Of a stretch of 13,466 nucleotides of DNA, positions 1 through 6,862 are shown one piece after another. A model generated the notes under the pieces. That model made no database searches, was not told the origin of the DNA, and saw only the letters and a program-made list of their open reading frames with translations. Numbering within the stretch: the stretch's first letter is position 1; every line of letters begins with the position of its first letter. The stretch is taken from positions 1-13,466 of the forward strand of contig CANDCW010000069.1 in the NCBI GenBank assembly GCA_947383275.1. Reading direction: 5' to 3'. The position numbers and the translations under genes were made by a program. This stretch comes from an uncultured Bacillota bacterium. Lineage in GTDB: Bacteria; Bacillota; Clostridia; Oscillospirales; Oscillospiraceae.

Positions 1-646
1 CGTCGTACCCTCCGGCCAACACCTCCTCTGCGGGGGTGGAGGCGGGCAGGGCGGTAACCTTGCAGCCCCGTTTGCGCAGGCACTCGATCATGTGCTGTTT
101 AACACCGTAGTCCATCATGGCCACATGGTACTTCTCCTCGCCGTAAGCGGGGAAGACCTCCGGTTCGGGCCGGGTGACCAGCTGGACGGTGTTCTCCACT
201 TTGTAGGCTTTCAGTTCCTCCAGCACCTGGGCGATATTAAAATGCTCCGCGCAGGTGAGCATTCCGTTCATGCTCCCCTGACTGCGGAGTATTTTGGTCA
301 GCGCCCGGGTGTCCACACCCTGGATGCCGGTGATATTGTGTTCCTTCAGATAGCTGCCCAGGTCGCCCTCGCAGCGGAAGTTGCTCCCCCGGGGGGACAG
401 ATGGCGGACCACAAGGGCCCCTACCCAAGGCTTCCGGGACTCGTTATCCTCGCTGTTGACGCCGTAGTTGCCAATGAGGGGGTAGGACATGACCACACCC
501 TGCCCGGCGTAGGAGGGGTCGGTGAGAATCTCCTGATAGCCGGCCATGGAGGTGTTAAACACCATCTCGCACACCCGCGTCTCGGCGGAGCCGATGCTGG
601 TGCCGGAAAAGATACTCCCGTTGGCTAAGATCAAGGTCGCTTTCAT
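1..646 (-). CDS. carA: carbamoyl-phosphate synthase small subunit (glutaminase), 3' part outside window
   Basis: CarA is the glutamine amidotransferase subunit of carbamoyl-phosphate synthase. It passes ammonia from glutamine to the large subunit for pyrimidine and arginine synthesis in the cytoplasm. The 215 visible codons cover the N-terminal small-chain domain, with the family signature TSMAGYQEILTDPSYAGQ at residues 32-49, GVDTRALTK at 110-118 and GSMNG at 124-128. The start of the glutaminase domain follows (VAMMDYGVK near 175-183). The gene runs off the left edge, so the catalytic Cys/His are not visible; full-length CarA is about 350-380 residues. ATG at 644-646 fits the usual N-terminus (MKATLILANG). 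The Shine-Dalgarno is weak (GAGTG about 10 nt upstream), unlike the strong sites elsewhere here. The recognition is by sequence memory and I consider it near certain. Confidence 0.95.
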   Translation of the reverse strand, partial: MKATLILANGSIFSGTSIGSAETRVCEMVFNTSMAGYQEILTDPSYAGQGVVMSYPLIGNYGVNSEDNESRKPWVGALVVRHLSPRGSNFRCEGDLGSYLKEHNITGIQGVDTRALTKILRSQGSMNGMLTCAEHFNIAQVLEELKAYKVENTVQLVTRPEPEVFPAYGEEKYHVAMMDYGVKQHMIECLRKRGCKVTALPASTPAEEVLAGGYD

Positions 647-699
647 CTTTTGTTCACTCGCTTTCCATTCCGGTTCTAATGCCCATATGTTATCAAGTT

Positions 700-728
700 A
701 TTTTATCGAAAAAACGCCCTCTTGGCAA
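700..728 (-). promoter_or_regulatory. probable carA promoter
   Basis: On the minus strand TTGCCA (723-728) is followed after exactly 17 nt by TAAAAT (700-705), a good sigma-A type arrangement. The start would be near 693, leaving a leader of about 47 nt before carA. The -35 box lies inside the 31-bp dyad at 710-740. No PyrR-binding loop was recognisable in the short leader. Confidence 0.6.
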
Positions 729-740
729 GATGGCGTTTTT
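710..740. terminator. 31-bp dyad between divergent genes: bidirectional terminator or operator
   Basis: The arms read AAAAACGCC-C-TCTTG and CAAGA-T-GGCGTTTTT around a central G at 725, with one mismatched pair (C719/T731). As RNA this is a strong hairpin with a T-run on either strand, so it resembles a bidirectional terminator. It lies between two divergently oriented genes, where no ordinary transcript end is expected, and it contains the -35 box of the proposed carA promoter. A protein-binding operator or an insulator is therefore equally possible. Confidence 0.5.
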
Positions 741-835
741 CCTTTTTCTGTATAAATATTCGAGGGGTTTTTGGGCATTTCGTGGGATAAATTTTCGCGT
801 GCTGGGAAAGACTGAACCAACAGGAGGCGATTATC

Positions 836-1516
836 ATGTTTACCGGCCTGATACGGACCGTCATTTTATACATCCTCATTATTGCCGGGGTGCGGATGAT
901 GGGCAAGCGGCAGGTGGGGGAACTGGAGCCCTCTGAGCTGGTGCTGTCCCTGATTATTGCGGACCTGGCGTCGGTGCCCATGCAGGATTACGGCATCCCG
1001 CTGCTCACCGGGGTAGTGCCCATTTTGACGCTGCTGTCGGTGACCATGATTCTGTCGGTACTCACCATGAAGAGCGTTGCCTTTCGCGCGCTGCTGTGCG
1101 GACGGCCCAGCATGGTGGTGCAGAACGGGACGCTGGTTCAGGGCGAGATGGCCAAGACCCGCCTCACGTTGGACGAGCTGCTGGAGGAGCTGCGCATCAA
1201 GGGCTATACCGACCTGAGTCAGATCAAATACGCTATACTGGAGACCAACGGACAGCTGTCGGTGCTGCCCTACGCCAACCAGAAGCCCCCCACGGCACGG
1301 GATCTGAAGGTGTCCGTGGAGGAGGGGGGGCTGCCCCGGGTGGTCGTCAGCGACGGACGCCTGCTGGAACAGAACCTGAAGATCCTGGGGCATGACCGCC
1401 CCTGGCTGGACCGGCAGCTGGCCCAGCGAGGCTGCCGGGACCTGTCGAAGGTATTCCTCCTGCTGGTAGATGAGGCGGACGCCATCTATTTCGTCCAAAA
1501 GGACGAGAGCGCATAA
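836..1516 (+). CDS. DUF421 (YetF/YdfS-family) inner membrane protein
   Basis: This 226-residue protein belongs to the DUF421 family of Firmicutes, which resembles Bacillus YetF and YdfS. Three hydrophobic segments at about residues 3-20, 34-49 and 53-77 form the membrane part. The family-typical GVRMMGKRQVGELEPSELV stretch (residues 18-36) lies between the first two. The rest is soluble, with the conserved LDELLEELRIKGYTDLSQIKYAILETNGQLSV region near 112-143. The biochemical role of the family is not settled; links to membrane or spore resistance have been suggested for relatives. AGGAGG at 822-827 sits 8 nt ahead of the ATG. The next gene starts 12 nt after the stop and is its usual partner, so the two form an operon. 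No convincing promoter was found upstream: TATAAA at 751 lacks a well-spaced -35 box. Confidence 0.88.
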   Translation: MFTGLIRTVILYILIIAGVRMMGKRQVGELEPSELVLSLIIADLASVPMQDYGIPLLTGVVPILTLLSVTMILSVLTMKSVAFRALLCGRPSMVVQNGTLVQGEMAKTRLTLDELLEELRIKGYTDLSQIKYAILETNGQLSVLPYANQKPPTARDLKVSVEEGGLPRVVVSDGRLLEQNLKILGHDRPWLDRQLAQRGCRDLSKVFLLLVDEADAIYFVQKDESA

Positions 1517-1528
1517 GGAGGGGCAGGG

Positions 1529-1909
1529 ATGAAGCGACTTTGGATTGCGGCGGCGCTGCTGCTGGCGCTGCTGGGGGCCAGCCTGGCTAACGGCCGGTAC
1601 GCCCAGGAGGTCACCGAAGGGATGCGGGAGCGGCTGCGCCAGGCCCAGGATCAGGCCGAGCAGGGCGACTGGAGCAGGGCCGAGGCCCTGACCCGCCAGG
1701 TCTACCAGGACTGGCAGGACCGCCACTTCTACTTCCACACCACCATGCGCCACAGCGATACCGACCAAGTCCTGCGGGGGTTCCGGTCCGTGCTGGAGTA
1801 TGTGCGGCTCCAGGAGCCCGACCAGTATAACGCGGCCAATGCCGACCTGATGGCTCAGTTGGAGCTGCTGGCCGAGATGGAGCAGCCCTCGGTGGCCAAT
1901 GTGCTTTAG
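1529..1909 (+). CDS. DUF4363 family protein, membrane-anchored
   Basis: This 126-residue protein has one N-terminal hydrophobic segment (about residues 4-21), which is either an uncleaved anchor or a signal peptide. A charged, mostly helical extracytoplasmic domain follows, with W-x-x-A-x-x-L near 48-55 and HFYFHTTMRHSDTDQV near 66-81. The pattern matches the DUF4363 family, which in Clostridia commonly follows DUF421 genes. AGGAGG at about 1517-1522 precedes the ATG. A shared function with the upstream DUF421 protein at the membrane is inferred from synteny only. Confidence 0.8.
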   Translation: MKRLWIAAALLLALLGASLANGRYAQEVTEGMRERLRQAQDQAEQGDWSRAEALTRQVYQDWQDRHFYFHTTMRHSDTDQVLRGFRSVLEYVRLQEPDQYNAANADLMAQLELLAEMEQPSVANVL

Positions 1910-1953
1910 GGCCTGTTTGAAGCATGTCAATATGCCCAGACAGCGCCTAACCG

Positions 1954-1991
1954 AAACCGGACAGCGGGGAGATAAGCCCGCCGTCCGGTTT
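1954..1991. terminator. bidirectional terminator between DUF4363 gene and glmS
   Basis: The arms AAACCGGAC-A-GCGGG (1954-1968) and CCCGC-C-GTCCGGTTT (1977-1991) pair over 15 positions with a single A/C mismatch and an 8-nt loop. The hairpin lies between two convergent genes and can serve both strands, although the flanking T-runs are short. Confidence 0.75.
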
Positions 1992-2048
1992 GTTGGTTAT
2001 TCCTGATCCCTTGCGTCAGCGATGGTGTCCAGCAAAATGACAGATTTG

Positions 2049-3884
2049 TTACTCCACCGTTACACTTTTCGCCAGGTTTCTGGGCTTGTCGATGTCGCAG
2101 CCGCGCATGAGGGCCACGTAATAGGCGAACAGCTGGAGCGGGACGACGCCCAGAGAGGGGAGAAGCAGCTCGTGAGTATCCGGGATGGTCATCACCGCGT
2201 CGGCGGTGCGGGCCATCTCCTCCCTGTGGCTTTCCGTGGTGAGGGCCAGTACATCGGCCCCCCGGGCCTTGACTTCCACCACGTTGCTCATAGCCTTGGC
2301 AAACAGCCTGCCATAAGTGCCCAGGGCTACCACCAAGGTGCCGTCCTCGATAAGGCTGATGGTGCCGTGCTTCAGTTCCCCGGAGGCGTAAGCCTCCGAA
2401 TGGATGTAGGAGATCTCCTTCAGCTTCAGGGAGCCCTCCAGGCCCAGGGCGTAATCCAGGTTGCGGCCGATGAAAAAGATGGAGTTGTGGTTAAAATACT
2501 GGGAGGCGAAATATTGAATACCGTCCCTGTGGGCGAGCACCTCCTCCATTTTGCCGGGCAGCTCCTGAAATGCAGTTACCATAGCCCGGTAGTCCTCCTC
2601 CGGGACGGTTCCCAGCTGTTTTCCCAGCCACAGGGCCAGCAGGGACAGCAGCGCCAGCTGCGTGGTATACGCCTTGGTGGTTGCCACGGCAATTTCCGGG
2701 CCCGCCCAGGTGTACAGCACCTGATCTGACTCGCGGGCGATGGAGGAGCCCACCACATTGACGATGGACAGAATATGCCCCCCCAGCCGCCTGGCCTCTC
2801 TCAGGGCGGCCATGGTGTCCAGGGTCTCGCCGGACTGGCTGATAACAATTACTAAGGTGTGTTCATCCACGATGGGGTCCATGTACCGGAATTCAGAGCC
2901 CAACGCCACCTCTACCGGAATGCGGGTGAGGCGTTCCAGGTGGTACTTACCCACCATGCCCACATGGTAACTGGAGCCGCAGGCCACGATATAAATGCGG
3001 CTCATAGCTTTGATGTAGCTGCCGCTGAGGGAGAAGTCCTCAAAGACCACCTCGCCCTCCCGGATGCGGGGGGAGACGCACCGGCGCAGGGCGTCGGGCT
3101 GTTCCATAATTTCCTTGAACATGAAGTGCTCGTATCCGCCTTTTTCGGCGGCATCAACCTCCCAGTCCACGGTGGCAATTTCTTTTTCGATGGGCTGCAT
3201 CAGGTGGTTATAGCACTGGATGCCCTCCCGGGTGAGGACGGCCAGCTCCCCGTCCTCCATGTAGCCCACCCTTCTCGTGTGCCGCAGGATGGCGGTGACA
3301 TCGCTGGCGATAAAGCTGCATCCCTCGCCGTAGCCTAGAACAAGGGGGCTGTCCTTGCGGACGGCCACAATTCGGTCGGGGCAGTCGGCGCACAGAATGC
3401 CCAGGGCATAGGCGCCTTCAATCCGGCGGAGCACCCGGCCCACAGCGGCCAGAAGGTCGCCCTCATAGAAATACTCAATAAGCTGGGCCACCACCTCTGT
3501 GTCCGTCTCCGAGGTAAAGGGAACCCCCTGGTTCATGAGGAACGCCTTCAGTTCGGCGTAGTTCTCGATAATTCCGTTATGGACCACAGCAATTTTCCCG
3601 CTGCGGCTCACCTGAGGGTGGGAGTTGACATCGCTGGGGGCCCCGTGGGTGGCCCAGCGGGTGTGCCCCACGCCTATGGTGCTGTTCAGGTCCGCTCCCC
3701 CGTGGAGCTGCTCCGAAAGCACCTGGAGCCGCCCCTTGGCTTTGTGGACGGAAAGCGCCCCCGCCTCGGCGTCAAACACCGCCACACCGGCGGAGTCGTA
3801 CCCCCGGTACTCCAGCCGGGACAGTCCCTCCAGCAAAATAGGAGCGGCCTGCTCCCGCCCGATAAAACCTACAATTCCACACAT
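2049..3884 (-). CDS. glmS: glutamine-fructose-6-phosphate aminotransferase (isomerizing)
   Basis: GlmS makes glucosamine-6-phosphate from fructose-6-phosphate and glutamine, the first step toward UDP-GlcNAc for peptidoglycan. The 611-residue length matches the family (about 600-610). The start MCGIVGF gives the N-terminal nucleophile Cys2. The amidotransferase part shows GVGHTRWATHGAPSDVNSHPQ at 71-91 and then HNGIIENY. Two SIS sugar-isomerase domains follow, with ACGSSYHVG and ISQSGETLDT, and the C-terminus DKPRNLAKSVTVE is typical. ATG at 3882-3884 is chosen because it gives the conserved Cys2 and has AGGAGG at 3895-3900; the open frame upstream to 4076 is the ribozyme leader. The ribozyme in the leader gives feedback control by the product. 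Confidence 0.97.
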   Translation of the reverse strand: MCGIVGFIGREQAAPILLEGLSRLEYRGYDSAGVAVFDAEAGALSVHKAKGRLQVLSEQLHGGADLNSTIGVGHTRWATHGAPSDVNSHPQVSRSGKIAVVHNGIIENYAELKAFLMNQGVPFTSETDTEVVAQLIEYFYEGDLLAAVGRVLRRIEGAYALGILCADCPDRIVAVRKDSPLVLGYGEGCSFIASDVTAILRHTRRVGYMEDGELAVLTREGIQCYNHLMQPIEKEIATVDWEVDAAEKGGYEHFMFKEIMEQPDALRRCVSPRIREGEVVFEDFSLSGSYIKAMSRIYIVACGSSYHVGMVGKYHLERLTRIPVEVALGSEFRYMDPIVDEHTLVIVISQSGETLDTMAALREARRLGGHILSIVNVVGSSIARESDQVLYTWAGPEIAVATTKAYTTQLALLSLLALWLGKQLGTVPEEDYRAMVTAFQELPGKMEEVLAHRDGIQYFASQYFNHNSIFFIGRNLDYALGLEGSLKLKEISYIHSEAYASGELKHGTISLIEDGTLVVALGTYGRLFAKAMSNVVEVKARGADVLALTTESHREEMARTADAVMTIPDTHELLLPSLGVVPLQLFAYYVALMRGCDIDKPRNLAKSVTVE

Positions 3885-3902
3885 ATTCAATTTTCCTCCT
3901 TG

Positions 3903-3919
3903 TCCCGCCCGGGGCGGGA
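3903..3919 (-). promoter_or_regulatory. GC-rich hairpin just upstream of the glmS ribosome binding site
   Basis: TCCCGCC and GGCGGGA form a perfect 7-bp stem around a 3-nt loop, ending only 2-3 nt before the AGGAGG of glmS. It lies downstream of the ribozyme core. It may protect the 5' end of the cleaved mRNA or limit ribosome access; no T-run follows, so it is not an intrinsic terminator. Confidence 0.45.
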
Positions 3920-3959
3920 TAAAATAGGAGGGCAAACTCGCAGCCATTTGACCTCGTTC

Positions 3960-4102
3960 TCCGGTCCCAGTCCTTTTGTCCCGCAATTGCTTGCGGGCTT
4001 TGTGGGCTGAGTCCGCGCCCGGAGCCGGCACGGAGGGGCATCCGCCGAAACTTCGATTCTCCCCTCGCCTCGTCATCCCGCCAAGGCGGGCGCTGGCGCT
4101 TC
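3960..4102 (-). ncRNA. glmS glucosamine-6-phosphate-activated ribozyme
   Basis: The glmS leader contains the recognisable core of the glmS ribozyme. AGAAGCGCCAG at the 5' end puts the expected cleavage between A4100 and G4099. It is followed by a P1-like hairpin (CCCGC/GCGGG), the conserved GACGAGG at 4068-4074, ATCGA at 4053-4057 and CGGCGGATG at 4039-4047. A downstream hairpin (CCCGCAA/TTGCGGG) lies inside a P4-like pairing of CTCAG with CTGGG. Known members bind glucosamine-6-phosphate as a cofactor and cleave the mRNA, whose 3' piece is then degraded. The order and spacing of the conserved blocks and the position upstream of glmS agree with this. The 3' limit is estimated. Confidence 0.93.
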
Positions 4103-4186
4103 TGATGGGCTGTGCCCATGGCTCCTCCTTTCCCTCTGCGATGTATGGATTCTATGCGGTTTACCCATTGTCCCATACGCCTGCTT

Positions 4187-4215
4187 ATTATACGAGCCTG
4201 ATCTCAAGATGTAAA
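4187..4215 (-). promoter_or_regulatory. glmS promoter
   Basis: On the minus strand TTTACA (4210-4215) is followed after 17 nt by a perfect TATAAT (4187-4192). Transcription would start near 4180, about 80 nt ahead of the ribozyme cleavage site, giving a leader of roughly 300 nt before the glmS start codon. Confidence 0.8.
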
Positions 4216-4229
4216 GTTAAAATTATAAA

Positions 4230-4258
4230 TTGCCTTTTTCGCAAAAATCTGCTACACT
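4230..4258 (+). promoter_or_regulatory. probable galM promoter
   Basis: TTGCCT (4230-4235) and TACACT (4253-4258) are separated by 17 nt. The start would be near 4265, about 25 nt before the galM ATG. It is back to back with the glmS promoter, the two -35 boxes being only 14 nt apart. Confidence 0.6.
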
Positions 4259-4289
4259 GAAAAAAACTGTTTTACAAGGAGGCCAAGGT

Positions 4290-5363
4290 ATGGGCAAGAA
4301 ATTTGGAAAGCCCTTCGGCGTGACGAAAAATGGAGAAGAGGTCCGGGAACTGGACCTGGACAACGGTACGCTGGCGGTTAAGCTGATTACCTTCGGTGGG
4401 ATTATCCGGACCCTGACCGTCCCCGGCCGGGATGGGCCGGTGGATGTGGTGTTGGGTTACGACACCCTGGCGGAGTATGAGAATGGCGAGGGCTACTTTG
4501 GCGCTCTAATCGGCCGCTACGCCAACCGCATCGCCCGAGGCAGGTTTGCCCTCGACGGGAAGGAATACGCCCTGGCTCAGAATGACGGGTCCAATCACCT
4601 TCACGGCGGGAATGTGGGCTACTCCCACCGGGTTTGGACTGTGGAGGAGGCGGATAACGCCAAGGCTGTCCTTACCCTTGACAGTCCCGATGGGGAGGAG
4701 GGCTACCCCGGCCGCCTTCAGGTGAAGGTGACCTACACCCTGGAAGGGAATGCTTTGTCCATCCACTATGAGGCCATCAGCGACCGGGACACGCCCTGCA
4801 ATCTGACCAACCACAGCTACTTTAACCTGTCAGGGCAGGGAAGCGGGGCGGTGCTGGATCAGGAGCTCAAGCTGTACTGCTCCTCCTATACCCCTGCCGA
4901 CAGTACCAGCATCCCTCTGGGAACCATCGAGCCGGTGGAGGGCACGCCGATGGATTTACGCGCCTTTACCCCCATTGGCGCCCACATTGGCGCGTCATTC
5001 CAGCAACTGGAGTGGGGGCACGGTTACGACCATAACTTTGTGGTGGACGGCCAGCCCGGCGTGCTGCGTCCGGCAGCTGCGGCTCGCAGCAGAGCCACCG
5101 GAGTGGTTATGGAGGTGGAGACCGACAGCCCGGGGGTCCAGTTTTACACTGCTAATTTTGTAGAAGATGGCAGGAAGGGTAAGAACGGGGCTGTTTATGG
5201 GCGCCGCCACGGCTTCTGCTTGGAAACACAGCACTTCCCCGATACTCCGAATCAACCGGAGTTTCCCTCCGCCACCCTGAAGGCCGGAAAGAACTATGAC
5301 CAGACTACCAGGTTCCGCTTTTCCCTGGAAAGAAATTTGAAAATACCTCTTGACAATTCCTGA
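4290..5363 (+). CDS. galM: aldose 1-epimerase (mutarotase)
   Basis: GalM interconverts the alpha and beta anomers of glucose and galactose and feeds the Leloir pathway in the cytoplasm. The 357-residue length fits the family. Conserved blocks are in order: GRYANRIARGRF at 75-86, NHLHGG with His105, NLTNHSYFNLSG with His175, YDHNF with Asp247, and FCLETQHFPDTPNQ with Glu312. His175 and Glu312 are the expected acid/base pair. The ATG at 4290 is chosen because AAGGAGG lies at 4277-4283; the frame is open further upstream but without a ribosome binding site. No other galactose gene is adjacent, so the gene seems monocistronic. No terminator separates it from the downstream tRNA gene, whose -35 box lies in the last galM codons. 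Confidence 0.95.
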   Translation: MGKKFGKPFGVTKNGEEVRELDLDNGTLAVKLITFGGIIRTLTVPGRDGPVDVVLGYDTLAEYENGEGYFGALIGRYANRIARGRFALDGKEYALAQNDGSNHLHGGNVGYSHRVWTVEEADNAKAVLTLDSPDGEEGYPGRLQVKVTYTLEGNALSIHYEAISDRDTPCNLTNHSYFNLSGQGSGAVLDQELKLYCSSYTPADSTSIPLGTIEPVEGTPMDLRAFTPIGAHIGASFQQLEWGHGYDHNFVVDGQPGVLRPAAAARSRATGVVMEVETDSPGVQFYTANFVEDGRKGKNGAVYGRRHGFCLETQHFPDTPNQPEFPSATLKAGKNYDQTTRFRFSLERNLKIPLDNS

Positions 5364-5377
5364 GCATTTGATATAAT
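5350..5377 (+). promoter_or_regulatory. near-consensus promoter of tRNA-Gln
   Basis: A perfect TTGACA (5350-5355) and a perfect TATAAT (5372-5377) are separated by 16 nt. The -35 box falls in the last codons of galM (Leu-Asp-Asn-Ser-stop). The start would be near 5384, about 25 nt before the mature tRNA 5' end. Confidence 0.85.
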
Positions 5378-5408
5378 AACACTCGTCCCTGCGAGAGCGG
5401 GGGCCGTT

Positions 5409-5482
5409 AGCCGGATTGTGTAAGGGTAGCACGACAGACTCTGACTCTGTTTGTGAGGGTTCGAATCCTTCTCCGGCTGCCA
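5409..5482 (+). tRNA. tRNA-Gln, anticodon CTG
   Basis: The sequence folds as a cloverleaf. The acceptor stem is AGCCGGA/TCCGGCT, with discriminator G5479 and an encoded CCA at 5480-5482. The D arm has a GTG/CAC stem. The anticodon stem ACAGA/TCTGT (5434-5438, 5446-5450) closes the loop CTCTGAC with anticodon CTG at 5441-5443. The T arm is GAGGG-TTCGAAT-CCTTC with one G-T pair. The anticodon CUG reads the glutamine codon CAG. A strong promoter precedes the gene and a strong terminator follows. Confidence 0.95.
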
Positions 5483-5486
5483 AATA

Positions 5487-5536
5487 AAAAACCGCTGAAA
5501 TCCTTGTGTTTCAAGGGATTTCGGCGGTTTTATTTT
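5487..5536. terminator. bidirectional terminator after tRNA-Gln, overlapping the end of the transporter gene
   Basis: AAAACCGCTGAAATCC-TTG on the left pairs with CAAGGGATTTCGGCGGTTTT on the right, with one T-G wobble and one bulged base. The plus strand continues with TTTTATTTTTTATT, and the minus strand ends the stem with a run of T. It can stop both the tRNA transcript and the convergent transporter transcript. The right arm also encodes the last residues (KTAEIP) and stop codon of the transporter. Confidence 0.9.
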
Positions 5537-6833
5537 TTATTGCGGAAGGATAGTACTGGCAAAACGCGGCAGTGTTTGGCACATTGGTGGTGGAAAAGGC
5601 GGTGGAACTTTTACCATATGTATAGGTGGCGGAGTTCATAGGAGTAACCGAGGTAGCCAAGCCTAAGTTACACACGAAGGGGGCGATAATCGCCATGGAC
5701 CCAAAGCCAAAGGATGCACCTACCGAAATAAACAGGGGATACATGGTGTTGTAGACTTGATAAGGAATAAAGTGGACAATGGGCACTACTAAAATCAGGA
5801 AAATTACAAACATATACTTCATTAAGAACTCAGGCAAAATACCAGTCATTGCGTTGGCCAAGGCATTGACCATGGACGGCTGACTGCCGTCTGCCGGGGC
5901 AGCATTGAACGCAGCCAGATAAAAACAGATTGCCAGCAGCATAACCAGTACATTGAAAAAGGTTCCGCCAGCCTTGTTCCAAATTGCACCAAAATCCTTG
6001 GGGTAGTTGACCAGTGCGGTAATGATGGAGCCGGCGATAAATACGATGTAGGAAGGCATCTTAAAGTAGGCCAGCGCAGCTACAACACATACAAACACCG
6101 CAAGGTTGAACCAAAACAGCTGAGGGCGGGCATTGGGGTTGGCCGCCTTTTCCACTGCATCCGCTTCCGCGGTATCTACCGTGTTCTGCGGCAGACCCAA
6201 GGTACCGTGCTTCTTCTTATGGTCAAAGGCAAAATAAATCCACTGCAAAATGATTGCCGGGATGAAGCACAGCCCCCAAGGGACGGATGCAGAGGCCAGT
6301 TCTTCCGGGCTTACGCCGGCCATCATAGCAGAATTAACTACGCCAATGCCCCAGGGCAACCAACACATGGCGCTGACGGCGGTTTGGCAGACGATAAAAG
6401 CGACCTCACCACTCATTTTATACTTCTTATACATCTGAATCATAATGGGAAATACGATGAGGTAGGCGGTGGACATACTGGCTGTAAGATAAGCAATGCA
6501 GCTGATAATGGAGGTTATAATCATAACGACCACTACATTCATTCTTTTGCCCAATAGTCCAATCATTTTATTGATGATGATTTCAAACATGCCAGTCTCT
6601 GTCAGCATGGTAAAGTACACTAGGCCAAACAGCAGCATATAACCGGCCGAAGCCATCACCGAATTGATCTGATCCAGGATAAATCCGCTGGTTTCCTGCA
6701 CGCTGAAGCCCAATGCCAGACAGCATACAAACGGCACGACGAACATAACAAAGTTCATCGGAATTTTATTCCAGAGAATACAACCAACCACAATGGCCAG
6801 CATAAGTACTGCAACGAGGGTAGGGTTCATCAT
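5511..6833 (-). CDS. CitMHS-like carboxylate/citrate transporter (IT superfamily)
   Basis: This 440-residue polytopic membrane protein has about ten to twelve hydrophobic segments and a charged cytoplasmic loop near residues 204-236 (DHKKKHG to NARPQ). The block from LLFGLVYFTMLTETGMFEIIINKMIGLLG (68-95) onward, with the following ASMSTAYLIVFPIMIQMYKKYKM (118-140), resembles the CitMHS citrate-metal symporter family. A matching repeat half with ATSVTPMNSATY occurs near 393-404. The substrate is not readable from sequence; citrate or another di- or tricarboxylate is inferred. AGGAGG at 6839-6844 serves either of two tandem Met codons (6833 or 6830). The gene seems more AT-rich than its neighbours, which may mean acquisition. 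The coding end runs into the shared terminator hairpin. Confidence 0.75.
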   Translation of the reverse strand: MMNPTLVAVLMLAIVVGCILWNKIPMNFVMFVVPFVCCLALGFSVQETSGFILDQINSVMASAGYMLLFGLVYFTMLTETGMFEIIINKMIGLLGKRMNVVVVMIITSIISCIAYLTASMSTAYLIVFPIMIQMYKKYKMSGEVAFIVCQTAVSAMCWLPWGIGVVNSAMMAGVSPEELASASVPWGLCFIPAIILQWIYFAFDHKKKHGTLGLPQNTVDTAEADAVEKAANPNARPQLFWFNLAVFVCVVAALAYFKMPSYIVFIAGSIITALVNYPKDFGAIWNKAGGTFFNVLVMLLAICFYLAAFNAAPADGSQPSMVNALANAMTGILPEFLMKYMFVIFLILVVPIVHFIPYQVYNTMYPLFISVGASFGFGSMAIIAPFVCNLGLATSVTPMNSATYTYGKSSTAFSTTNVPNTAAFCQYYPSAIKNKTAEIP

Positions 6834-6862
6834 GAAAGCCTCCTGTTCTTTTTATTCTGTCA

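Noticed and set aside
722..757. TTGGCA (722) and TATAAA (751) as a promoter for the DUF421 gene
   Set aside because: The spacing of 23 nt is too long for a normal sigma-A promoter.
866..1930. 354-codon minus-strand frame across the DUF421 and DUF4363 genes
   Set aside because: It is rich in Gln, His and Leu in low-complexity patterns typical of an antisense shadow, and both plus-strand genes are recognisable families with good ribosome binding sites.
3772..4176. 134-codon minus-strand frame through the glmS leader, with a Shine-Dalgarno-like AAAGGAGG before an internal ATG at 4119
   Set aside because: It crosses the ribozyme and ends inside glmS in another frame; the composition is like a shadow. 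A short leader peptide cannot be fully excluded but has no support.
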